Shown here piece after piece: positions 1-6,439 of a stretch of DNA of 10,824 nucleotides (positions are counted from its first letter, which is position 1; the number at the start of each line of letters is the position of its first letter). A program made the translations under genes and the position numbers. This stretch comes from Thermoplasmata archaeon (lineage in GTDB: Archaea > Thermoplasmatota > Thermoplasmata > Thermoplasmatales > Thermoplasmataceae), in assembly GCA_021850835.1 (NCBI GenBank), contig JAJZKS010000036.1:1-10824 (forward strand). The letters run 5' to 3'. Below the pieces are notes generated by a model. The model did not search any database and was not told the origin of the DNA. It worked only from the letters and a program-made list of their open reading frames with translations.

Positions 1-648
1 CCAATGCTCGGGTTCCGGGGATGCAGGCTCGGCCTGAGTTACCCTGAGATTTATGAAATGCAGGTCAAGGCAATTATAACCGCAGCCATCAAGGTCAAGG
101 AGCAGGGGCACACCATACTCCCAGAAATAATGATACCGCTGGTCGGGCACATGAATGAGCTTAAGCGTCTCAGGGAAAGGCTTGAAGAGGTAGCCAGAAA
201 AGCAGCAGGTGACAATGACATTGATTATAAGTTCGGCACCATGATAGAAATCCCCAGAGCCTGCATTACTGCAGACAAGATTGCAGAATTTGCCGACTTC
301 TTCTCTTTCGGCACTAATGACCTGACACAGATGACTTTCGGTTACAGCAGGGATGATGCTGAAGGGAAATTCCTTGCAAGCTACGTTGAAGAGGGGATAC
401 TTCCAACTGACCCATTTGCAACCGTGGATGAGGAAGGCGTCGGTGAACTCATGAAAATGGCGGTTGAAAGAGGGAGAAAAACCAACAGGAAACTTGAAGT
501 GGGGATCTGTGGAGAGCAGGGAGGCGACCCTTCAACCATCTATTTCTGCAACAGGATCGGGTTGGATTATGTTTCAGCTTCCCCCTACAGAATACCCATC
601 GCAAGGCTCTCTGCTGCAAGGGCTGTTCTTGAGGGCAGGAAACACTGA
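1..648 (+). CDS. ppdK: Pyruvate, phosphate dikinase, C-terminal part (5' end outside window)
   Basis: Pyruvate, phosphate dikinase interconverts pyruvate + ATP + Pi with phosphoenolpyruvate + AMP + PPi in the cytoplasm. The reading frame is open from base 1 and has no plausible start inside the window, so about 215 C-terminal residues are seen of a protein usually near 880. They form the PEP/pyruvate-binding TIM-barrel domain. Visible family signatures are [18 protein letters not shown] at the left edge, [20 protein letters not shown] in the middle, and [10 protein letters not shown], whose Cys (codon at 508-510) matches the catalytic Cys of the family. The end [19 protein letters not shown] is also typical. 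The FGTNDLTQ plus GYSRDDA pattern favours PPDK over PEP synthase. PPi made or used here links in principle to the pyrophosphatase gene further along, but they are not in one operon. Identity is very secure. Confidence 0.96.
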   Translation, partial: PMLGFRGCRLGLSYPEIYEMQVKAIITAAIKVKEQGHTILPEIMIPLVGHMNELKRLRERLEEVARKAAGDNDIDYKFGTMIEIPRACITADKIAEFADFFSFGTNDLTQMTFGYSRDDAEGKFLASYVEEGILPTDPFATVDEEGVGELMKMAVERGRKTNRKLEVGICGEQGGDPSTIYFCNRIGLDYVSASPYRIPIARLSAARAVLEGRKH

Positions 649-738
649 ATTCCCTGAAGGCATCCAGACGGGTAAGCTGTGAATCTTTATCTGCTCCCCA
701 ATTAATTCCCATGCCGGAAAATTTTCGTACAAAAGATG

Positions 739-747
739 ATATTTAAA
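739..747 (+). promoter_or_regulatory. Candidate TATA box upstream of the UbiD-family gene
   Basis: ATATTTAAA lies with its centre about 24 nt before the ATG at 767, preceded by a purine-rich stretch (AAAAGATG) that could act as a BRE. That spacing would start transcription at or next to the ATG. However, a strong ribosome-binding site lies between box and ATG and would then be untranscribed. So either the box is not the main promoter or the site is fortuitous. Confidence 0.45.
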
Positions 748-755
748 GTTGCAAT

Positions 756-762
756 GGGGAGG
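756..762 (+). promoter_or_regulatory. Ribosome-binding site that decides the UbiD start
   Basis: GGGGAGG ends 4 nt before ATG 767. It favours 767 over an in-frame TTG at 749, which would add six residues (MQWGGI) and would run through this site. Confidence 0.6.
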
Positions 763-766
763 CATA

Positions 767-2206
767 ATGGTTTTCGCTGACCTAGGGGATTATCTTGACG
801 CACTTCGTACGAAGTCTATGCTCAGGGATGTAAATGTCTCTGTGGATCCCGATTTGGAACTGACCCATATATTGAGCGAGGAACAGAGAGTGGGAAAGAA
901 GATGACCATTCTCTTCAACAAAGTCAGCGGTTCCGATATACCAGCCGTAGGCAACCTTTTCTCTGATTGGGAGAGAATGAAAATGGTCCTTGGGGACGAA
1001 CCCGAGAATATTGGGAACAGGCTCCTTGGCCTGGTACAGGTCCCAAGCGATACCGATTCACTTATTTCCAAGGGCCTCCAGATGATGAAGGAGCTGGGAG
1101 GCATAAAGCCCAAGGTCTCCTCTTCCATGGGGCCATCTCACACTATCATGGAAAAACCTGAACTTTCCAGGTACCCTATATGCAAAACCTGGCCGGGAGA
1201 TGCCGGCAGGTTCATCACTTTGCCTGTAGTTGTGTCACGGGATCCGGAAACTGGGCACCGAAATGTTGGCATGTACAGGCTACAGGTATATGATGACGAA
1301 ACCCTTGGGATGCACTGGCAGATACATAAGGGCGGTGCAGAACACTATCACGATTACTCAGAAATGAAGAAGCCGATGGAAGTAGCCGTTGTCCTTGGAA
1401 CAGATCCGCTGACAATCTTCTCTGCTGTGGCTCCACTCCCGAATGGACTTGATGAATTTTCCTTTGCAGGCCTTGTTTCCAGAAAAAAGATGGAACTCGC
1501 ACAGGGTCAGACTGTTGACCTGCAGTACCCGAGGAACGCGGAAATTGTTCTGGAAGGAATTGTTGACCCCACTGAAACGAGGCTGGAAGGGCCATTTGGA
1601 GACCACACTGGCTACTATTCCCTGGAAGAGCAGTTTCCTGTTTTCCACGTAAAGAGAGTTATAGAGAAGAAGAACCCCATCTATCCCACCAGCATAGTTG
1701 GGAAGCTATGGCACGAGGACGTAATAATTGGAAAAGCCATAGAAAGGATGTTTCTGCCCATTATCAGGTTCCAAATTCCAGAGATCATTGATATGAATAC
1801 CATGGAAGAGGCGGTCTTCCACAATATGGTAGTGGTTTCCATAAAGAAAAGGTACCCGGGGCAGGCTAAGAAAGTAATGTTCGCATTGTGGGGGCTTGGC
1901 CAGTTGATGTTTTCAAAAATAATTGTTGTTGTGGATTCTGACATTGATGTCCATGACAGAAAACAGGTAATATGGGCAATGAGCACCAGAATAGACCCCC
2001 AGAGGGATGTATTTATTGTGCCTGGAACAGTAACTGACAGCCTGGATCACGCATCCCAACAGTTTAATTACGGTTCAAAAATGGGCATTGATGCCACACG
2101 CAAGGGACAGGCAGAAGGCTTCACCCGGAACTGGCCAGAAGTGATGGATGTGCCTGAAGAAATTAAAGATACAGTAAGGAAAAGATGGAGAGAATACGGA
2201 TTATGA
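767..2206 (+). CDS. ubiD: UbiD-family prenylated-FMN-dependent decarboxylase
   Basis: A 479-residue cytoplasmic (de)carboxylase of the UbiD family, which uses prenylated FMN and a divalent metal to decarboxylate aromatic or unsaturated acids. The ligands can be placed by spacing against fungal Fdc1, as I remember its numbering. RNVGMYRLQV gives metal ligand N166 and catalytic R171. QIHKGG gives H187, DEFSFAG gives E230, and EGPFGDHTGYY gives the E274...D279 acid pair (E277/E282 in Fdc1). Length is normal for the family. The start is ATG 767 with a GGAGG site. The gene ends in an ATGA overlap with the UbiA-type prenyltransferase, which implies translational coupling. That pair suggests decarboxylation of a prenylated 1,4-dihydroxy-6-naphthoate in the futalosine route to menaquinone (MqnL role). 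The family is certain; the substrate is inferred from context. No UbiX (prFMN synthase) is in the window. Confidence 0.92.
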   Translation: MVFADLGDYLDALRTKSMLRDVNVSVDPDLELTHILSEEQRVGKKMTILFNKVSGSDIPAVGNLFSDWERMKMVLGDEPENIGNRLLGLVQVPSDTDSLISKGLQMMKELGGIKPKVSSSMGPSHTIMEKPELSRYPICKTWPGDAGRFITLPVVVSRDPETGHRNVGMYRLQVYDDETLGMHWQIHKGGAEHYHDYSEMKKPMEVAVVLGTDPLTIFSAVAPLPNGLDEFSFAGLVSRKKMELAQGQTVDLQYPRNAEIVLEGIVDPTETRLEGPFGDHTGYYSLEEQFPVFHVKRVIEKKNPIYPTSIVGKLWHEDVIIGKAIERMFLPIIRFQIPEIIDMNTMEEAVFHNMVVVSIKKRYPGQAKKVMFALWGLGQLMFSKIIVVVDSDIDVHDRKQVIWAMSTRIDPQRDVFIVPGTVTDSLDHASQQFNYGSKMGIDATRKGQAEGFTRNWPEVMDVPEEIKDTVRKRWREYGL

Positions 2207-3060
2207 AGTTAAAGGACATTGTGGAGTACATAAAGCTGGAACACACGGTTTTCGACCTGCCGTTTGTATTCAGCGGTGCGGTGCTTGCATCGGCGGGGCA
2301 TTATGACTATGTGAAGCTTCTGCTCATACTGGTTGCAACAACATTTGCAAGGGCAACCGCAATGTCTGTAAACAGGATTGAGGGACTCAAGTTTGACAGG
2401 CTCAACCCCAGGAAGAAAGAGTGGCTTCTTGTCACAGGAAAGATGAGGGTAAGCACTGCCGTCGCCCTAACACTCATCTTCGGTGCAATATTCGAAATTT
2501 CAGCCTTCCTCCTCAACTCCTTCGTGTTCTTCCTTTCCCCAATAGTCCTTTTCCTCTTTGTTACTGATCCATTCCTGAAGAGGATAACCCCATGGAGGCA
2601 CATCTACATGGGCCTTACCATAGGAGTGGGAGTGCTTGCAGGATATCTGGCAATCACGCCCGCCTTCCCGCACACATGGCCACTTTACCTCATATTCTTC
2701 GCTTCATCCCTCTGGATTGCCGGATTCGACATGATCTACACCATACCAGACATGGAGCATGACAGGACCCTAGGCCTCAGGACAGTGATGACAGATTATG
2801 GAATCAAGAGGGGACTGCTCCTTTCAAACCTTATCCATGCCCTGACGTTTGCTTTCTTTCTTATCCTTGGCTTCTACCTTAGATCGGTGTTCTATTTCCT
2901 TTCGCTTATACCCATTTCAATACTGATCTTCTACCAGCATTACATAGTAAACCCGGACGACCCCAGAAGCATCAAGGTATCTTTCCAGAATTCCAACACC
3001 TTTATCGGCTTCATTTTCCTCATTGGGGTGCTGCTGTCAGTTGGCACTCAGGCACTCTGA
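2203..3060 (+). CDS. ubiA: UbiA-family prenyltransferase (MqnP-like)
   Basis: A membrane prenyltransferase of 285 residues with seven to nine hydrophobic segments, which would join a polyprenyl diphosphate to an aromatic acceptor. The beginning MKLKDIVEYIKLEH resembles MqnP/UbiA proteins. The first Asp-rich motif is NRIEGLKFDRLNPR (N57, E60, D65) and the second is DMIYTIPDMEHDRTLG (D183, D187). In the usual N-x3-D-x3-D pattern the middle Asp is four residues after Asn. Here that position is G61, with E60 beside it. The start is taken as ATG 2203, inside the UbiD stop (ATGA), with GGAGAG 10 nt upstream. An in-frame ATG at 2185 would add six residues and cannot be excluded. Pairing with UbiD points to menaquinone-type quinone synthesis. 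The last 13 nt overlap the convergent transporter gene. Confidence 0.88.
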   Translation: MKLKDIVEYIKLEHTVFDLPFVFSGAVLASAGHYDYVKLLLILVATTFARATAMSVNRIEGLKFDRLNPRKKEWLLVTGKMRVSTAVALTLIFGAIFEISAFLLNSFVFFLSPIVLFLFVTDPFLKRITPWRHIYMGLTIGVGVLAGYLAITPAFPHTWPLYLIFFASSLWIAGFDMIYTIPDMEHDRTLGLRTVMTDYGIKRGLLLSNLIHALTFAFFLILGFYLRSVFYFLSLIPISILIFYQHYIVNPDDPRSIKVSFQNSNTFIGFIFLIGVLLSVGTQAL

Positions 3061-4286
3061 TCCATGGTATCCTGCTGAATGTCAGGCTCCCTTCGGGCCG
3101 CCATCCTGGAAAAGGCCAGGAACAGTGCTATGCCGGCAATTCCAAAAAGGTCCATGGTGGACCACAGCTTCAGGCCATTGAATGCATAAAGTGAAATGAG
3201 AAATGTTCCCACTGAGGGGCCGAACGCCCTACCTGATGAGTTCATCATACCCATGAATCCGAGGTACCGGGCAAGCTTGTCACTTGGCGCTATCTTTGAA
3301 ACGATGCTGTTCATCACCGGAGAAACAAGATTTTCACCAATTGTTATGATGAGCATGTCTCCCATGAGATCCGCCAGGCTTGAGGAGAAACCCACAAAAA
3401 GATACCCTATGGCATATGCAGCTGTACCAAGTATCATTGAGAGGATTTCCGGATACCTTTTCATGAGATTGGTGATGGGATACTGGCCTATGACCACGAC
3501 AACCCCGTTCACTGCGTAAATGTAACCGATGTAACTTGTGGGTATGGAAACACTGCCCTTTATGAAAACCGGAAGAGTGACCGAAAACTGAGATGAAACC
3601 AGTGTGAGAAAGAATGTCCCCACTGTGAAGACTATAAGGAACCTGTCATAAGAGATAATACTGATTTTGCCCGTTTTCCTGAGGCTCTCGCTCTTCCTTC
3701 TTTCTTTCCACCGGTCCTTCACCAAGAACAGGACCATGAGGCCCTGGATGACGCTGCATGCAGTTATGAGAATGAAAATCCAGAAGATTCCACTGTCATA
3801 AATGAATGCCCCGCTGAGTGGGCCTATGGCCCATCCGAGGTTTGACATTATCCTGTACACCACATAACCATTGGTCCTATCCGCAGGCGATGTTACGTCC
3901 GCCACAAGAGCATTGGCCGATGGGAATATTAGCGAACCCCCGGCTGAAGTGAAAATGAAAACTGCAACTATAGCAAGTGTGGGGGCCGAATAATGCAGCA
4001 GGACTGCAACAGCCAGGAACAGTGCTCCGGACAGGCCGCTCCCCAGGATGAGCACCTTCTTCCTCCCTATCATGTCAGCAAGGGCCCCGCCACCAATACT
4101 GAAGACAATGGAAACTATGGACCCGAGAGTGAATATCACACCTACAAAATAAACAGGAACGCCAAGGGTGTTATTGAGAAATATGGCCATATAGGGCCAG
4201 GTGGCTCCAAAGCCGATGGAACGTATGCCTGAAGCTACACTCACTCCCCATAGCTCCCTGTTCCCCAGTTGGAACCTGTCCTTCAA
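3048..4286 (-). CDS. MFS transporter, drug-efflux (DHA1-like) type
   Basis: A 412-residue integral membrane protein with about 12 hydrophobic segments and a basic central loop (KDRWKERRKSESLRK) between the two six-helix halves. Residues 65-77 carry GGALADMIGRKKV, which is MFS motif A between helices 2 and 3. Residues 145-160 contain R145 and GWAIGPLSGA, similar to motif C of proton-coupled antiporters, so export of a small molecule is likely. The substrate cannot be told. The only usable start is TTG at 4284-4286: an in-frame stop lies eight codons upstream and no ATG or GTG lies between. No ribosome-binding site is evident. The gene is convergent with the prenyltransferase and follows the pyrophosphatase unit on the same strand after 85 nt, with its own candidate promoter. 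Family assignment is firm; substrate is unknown. Confidence 0.9.
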   Translation of the reverse strand: MKDRFQLGNRELWGVSVASGIRSIGFGATWPYMAIFLNNTLGVPVYFVGVIFTLGSIVSIVFSIGGGALADMIGRKKVLILGSGLSGALFLAVAVLLHYSAPTLAIVAVFIFTSAGGSLIFPSANALVADVTSPADRTNGYVVYRIMSNLGWAIGPLSGAFIYDSGIFWIFILITACSVIQGLMVLFLVKDRWKERRKSESLRKTGKISIISYDRFLIVFTVGTFFLTLVSSQFSVTLPVFIKGSVSIPTSYIGYIYAVNGVVVVIGQYPITNLMKRYPEILSMILGTAAYAIGYLFVGFSSSLADLMGDMLIITIGENLVSPVMNSIVSKIAPSDKLARYLGFMGMMNSSGRAFGPSVGTFLISLYAFNGLKLWSTMDLFGIAGIALFLAFSRMAARREPDIQQDTMDQSA

Positions 4287-4321
4287 CTTTTCAAACGGCG
4301 TATGAGGGTACTACAGGGGCC

Positions 4322-4329
4322 CTTAAAAA
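4322..4329 (-). promoter_or_regulatory. Candidate TATA box for the MFS gene
   Basis: On the minus strand this reads TTTTTAAG, about 40 nt before the TTG start, which would give a leader of roughly 15 nt. The T run could instead belong to a terminator for the upstream unknown gene. It is an AT-rich island in otherwise balanced sequence. Confidence 0.4.
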
Positions 4330-4350
4330 CATTGGGAAAAGTTGATTCCG

Positions 4351-4363
4351 GAGTAATTTACTC
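4351..4363. repeat. Perfect 13-bp palindrome next to the MFS promoter
   Basis: GAGTAA-T-TTACTC is a perfect inverted repeat with a single central base. It lies between the stop of the small unknown gene (4372) and the candidate TATA box of the transporter, just upstream of where a BRE would be. The one-base centre is unsuited to an RNA hairpin, so a protein-binding site is more likely than a terminator. Confidence 0.45.
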
Positions 4364-4371
4364 TGAGCAGT

Positions 4372-4701
4372 TCAGGAGAAATAGAGGCCCTTGGCAACAA
4401 GTTTCCCAAGGGTACTTTTCTTAAGGATAACCGAAAGCCTGTCCCTGTCTATGTACATCTGGACAGGCGGATCGATTGCCAGGAAATAACCGTCCCCTGC
4501 ATATATCCTGTAAGACTGGTCAGGCACCTGTGCAACCTCAACAATGCCAACAGGGATCCTCTCGCAGTCAACATCGTTACATGGCCCGGCAACAGTCTCC
4601 ATCCTGATGATTATGTAATATCCCTTTTCCCCGTACTCCCTGAGGGACCGGTCTATGGTGACCTTTCCTTTTCCGACTGGAATGGTTGTGCTGCTTTCCA
4701 T
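4372..4701 (-). CDS. Small uncharacterised protein, coupled to pyrophosphatase
   Basis: I do not recognise this 109-residue protein with confidence. It is soluble, with no signal peptide or membrane segment, and appears rich in beta strands (GYYIIIRMETV, PVGIVEVAQV, YRIYAGDGYFLAI). A GPC41-x4-C46 pair sits near the middle and KLVAKGLYF at the end. The order of strand, GPC motif, strand with DG, and final G-rich strand faintly recalls small HesB/IscA-like proteins. That is a guess, not an identification. Coding is supported by full length, an ATG only 2 nt after the stop of the pyrophosphatase gene, and the absence of a better frame. There is no ribosome-binding site, so translation probably depends on coupling to ppa. 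The two are likely one transcript. Confidence 0.72.
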   Translation of the reverse strand: MESSTTIPVGKGKVTIDRSLREYGEKGYYIIIRMETVAGPCNDVDCERIPVGIVEVAQVPDQSYRIYAGDGYFLAIDPPVQMYIDRDRLSVILKKSTLGKLVAKGLYFS

Positions 4702-4703
4702 AA

Positions 4704-5246
4704 TTACTGAGGGAATTTTTTCCGGTATGTTTCCATGGATTCCTTGATTTCCTTGATTGCAAAATCCTTGCCTTCCCAGCCTAGGACTTCAGTCTTCTTG
4801 TTCTCAAGAATCTTGTAAGTCTGGAAGAAGTTTGCTATTTCCTTCAAGGCGTGCTCAGGCAGATCGCTGTAGCTCTTTACGTGTTTGTATCTGGGGTCCC
4901 CTTCCGCAACCATGAGGATTTTGTTATCCTGGTCCCCCTGGTCTATCATCTTCATAACCCCGACCGGCCTAGCTTCAATTATTATTCCCGGATATGTGGG
5001 TTCACTTGTCAGAACCATTGCATCCAGGGGATCTCCATCTGCATAAAGGGTCTGTGGAACTGCACCATACTCAATGGGATACATTACAGATGAGTGCAGC
5101 ACCCTGTCAAGGACAACCCCGGGGAACTTCTTTGAAATCTCGAACTTGTTCTTGCTGCCCTTAGGAGTCTCGACTATTACGTAAAGGTGTTCAGGCGGTT
5201 CGGGCCCGGCAGAAATTGTATGCCAGTAACTGTTGTTTTTTTCCAT
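4704..5246 (-). CDS. ppa: Inorganic pyrophosphatase, family I
   Basis: A cytoplasmic Mg-dependent enzyme that hydrolyses pyrophosphate to two phosphates and pulls biosynthetic reactions forward. The 180-residue length fits archaeal family I enzymes. The signature DGDPLDAMVL supplies the three metal-binding Asp residues (D70, D72, D75). MYPIEYGAVPQTLY precedes it, and MKMIDQGDQDNKIL and FFQTYKILENKK carry further conserved active-site Asp and Lys residues. ATG 5246 is chosen: an in-frame TTG at 5264 would add MWHVVA and sit in the promoter, while a strong TATA-like box lies 24 nt before ATG 5246, fitting a leaderless mRNA. The gene is divergent from the GHMP-kinase-like gene and is followed after 2 nt by a small unknown gene. 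Identity is secure. Confidence 0.96.
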   Translation of the reverse strand: MEKNNSYWHTISAGPEPPEHLYVIVETPKGSKNKFEISKKFPGVVLDRVLHSSVMYPIEYGAVPQTLYADGDPLDAMVLTSEPTYPGIIIEARPVGVMKMIDQGDQDNKILMVAEGDPRYKHVKSYSDLPEHALKEIANFFQTYKILENKKTEVLGWEGKDFAIKEIKESMETYRKKFPQ

Positions 5247-5265
5247 TGCTACAACATGCCACAAG

Positions 5266-5274
5266 AATATATAT
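5266..5274 (-). promoter_or_regulatory. TATA box of ppa, leaderless spacing
   Basis: The minus strand reads ATATATATT, centred 24 nt before ATG 5246. With the archaeal box-to-start distance of about 25 nt, transcription would begin at the start codon itself. No ribosome-binding site precedes the ATG, which agrees with a leaderless message. Confidence 0.65.
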
Positions 5275-5303
5275 CCGTTATTTCAGGAAGACCCTCATGC
5301 TTC

Positions 5304-5310
5304 ATATTTA
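5304..5310 (+). promoter_or_regulatory. Candidate TATA box of the GHMP-kinase-like gene
   Basis: ATATTTA is centred 32 nt before ATG 5339, predicting a leader of only about 7 nt. It lies in the 92-nt gap between the divergent starts, 29 nt from the ppa box on the other strand. Confidence 0.5.
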
Positions 5311-5338
5311 TGAGATAGAAGGTCATGTGCGTATTGCA

Positions 5339-6352
5339 ATGGCCGGAAAAAGATTCATCGCCTACAGCCCTTTCAGGGTAAGCTTTGGCGGTGGAGGCAC
5401 TGACATTTCGCCCTTCTGCGACAAGTATGGGGGAGCAGTGGTCAACACTGCAATAGACAGGGGAGTTACTGTCATTTATACGCAGGATGATTATGATCTG
5501 GAAATATCTTCACGGGATTTCCTCAAGAGCATCCTCATTGGAAAGGGAACCGGCGACAATGAAGTGCTGAGCAAGATGTCAAGACTCCTTGAGAGCCGGG
5601 GAATCTCCAAAGGCCGGATTGCCATTAACAGCGGTGTGCCTCCGGGCTCTGGCCTCGGATCATCCAGTGCCCTTACCACTGCGCTTCTTAAACTCATTTA
5701 CCTTATCCAGGGGAAAACAGTGGATCCATGGAGCCTTGCAAGGGAGGCTTTCAGCCTTGAACATGACTATTTCGGCATTACCCTGGGAAAACAGGATCCA
5801 TTTGCTGTGAGCCTTGGAAATTTCAAGTATATGGAATTTGCATCAGGGAAGGAACAGTCAACTGATCTTTCACAATACGAGAATTTCATGGCGGAACTTG
5901 AGAAGCGAACCCTTCTGGTGTACACAGGCAACACCAGGGAAAGCACTTCTGTTTTACAGGAGCAGGTGGAGAAATCTCGTGACGGGGACAGTGATATAGT
6001 TTCTAACCTGAAAGTCATGAAGAATCTTGCAACTGAAATGAGGGACTCCGTAATTTCAGGGAACTTTGAAGGCTTCTCCTCTGCTGTGAATGCAGGGTGG
6101 CACATAAAGAAACAACTTGGAAAGAAGGTTTCCAATGAAAGGATCGATTCCCTTATCTCCTTCGCAGTTGAAAACGGTGCCCAGGCAGCAAAACTAATGG
6201 GTGGAGGTTCAGACGGGTTTCTTCTGGTAATAAGCAGGCATGGGAGCGTCCAGCAGCTGCAGAAAGCCCTGATGGATTCCTCTAATTTTGTTGTCAGGGT
6301 CTCCTTTGACAGGAATGGCACTCGGGCATACCAATCCGAAGAAGCTGAATAA
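5339..6352 (+). CDS. GHMP-family kinase, heptose/sugar-kinase-like
   Basis: A 337-residue soluble small-molecule kinase of the GHMP superfamily. Three family motifs are present: PFRVSFGGGGTD (residues 11-22), the ATP loop PPGSGLGSSSA (101-111), and the C-terminal glycine-rich KLMGGGSDGFLL (285-296). LGKQDPFAVSLGN carries the likely catalytic Asp (D153). The FGGGGTD and GKQD motifs resemble bacterial HddA-type D-glycero-D-manno-heptose 7-phosphate kinases and related sugar kinases more than mevalonate or homoserine kinases. The substrate is not determined and could be a sugar or sugar phosphate. The start is ATG 5339: the frame is open back to 5216, but an earlier start would run through the promoter region, and the conserved family sequence begins right after 5339. 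GTG 5327 is a less likely alternative. It appears to be a single-gene unit. Confidence 0.86.
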   Translation: MAGKRFIAYSPFRVSFGGGGTDISPFCDKYGGAVVNTAIDRGVTVIYTQDDYDLEISSRDFLKSILIGKGTGDNEVLSKMSRLLESRGISKGRIAINSGVPPGSGLGSSSALTTALLKLIYLIQGKTVDPWSLAREAFSLEHDYFGITLGKQDPFAVSLGNFKYMEFASGKEQSTDLSQYENFMAELEKRTLLVYTGNTRESTSVLQEQVEKSRDGDSDIVSNLKVMKNLATEMRDSVISGNFEGFSSAVNAGWHIKKQLGKKVSNERIDSLISFAVENGAQAAKLMGGGSDGFLLVISRHGSVQQLQKALMDSSNFVVRVSFDRNGTRAYQSEEAE

Positions 6353-6376
6353 TACCAGTTATAGGGGAAATCCCAG

Positions 6377-6439
6377 CTTTAAACCGGCTTCATTGCCGAA
6401 AAGGGACAAAACCTGAAAATATTAGGTATGGGCTTAATA
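6377..6439 (+). promoter_or_regulatory. Candidate promoter region of acdAB
   Basis: Two TATA-like boxes are visible. CTTTAAA at 6377-6383 would start transcription near 6405 and suits ATG 6428. CTTAATA at 6433-6439 lies about 28 nt before TTG 6464 and suits a shorter, nearly leaderless product. The choice decides the AcdA start. Neither is strong. Confidence 0.3.

Noticed and set aside
649..738. Possible RNA gene or terminator in the gap after ppdK
   Set aside because: I see no stable stem, tRNA-like fold or convincing T-run; only the TATA-like box nearer to ubiD stands out.
749..766. TTG 749 as the UbiD start, adding MQWGGI
   Set aside because: A GGGGAGG site 4 nt before ATG 767 and the family-like N-terminus at MVFADLGDYL favour the ATG.
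1215..1648. Minus-strand frames inside the UbiD gene
   Set aside because: UbiD catalytic motifs occupy the plus strand here; the opposite-strand products show no domain.
5216..5338. Extended GHMP-kinase N-terminus from 5216
   Set aside because: It would overlap the ppa start and both promoters, and its residues (MYASNCCFFPLL...) do not resemble the family. Conserved sequence starts after ATG 5339.
5767..6321. 184-codon open frame on the minus strand inside the GHMP-kinase gene
   Set aside because: It is antisense to a well-supported gene, has no recognisable domain, and has a serine/cysteine-rich shadow composition.
6364..6395. Short inverted repeats GGGA-AA-TCCC and CGGC-TTCATT-GCCG between the GHMP kinase and acdA
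   Set aside because: Four-base stems are expected by chance, and no T-run follows that would make a terminator.
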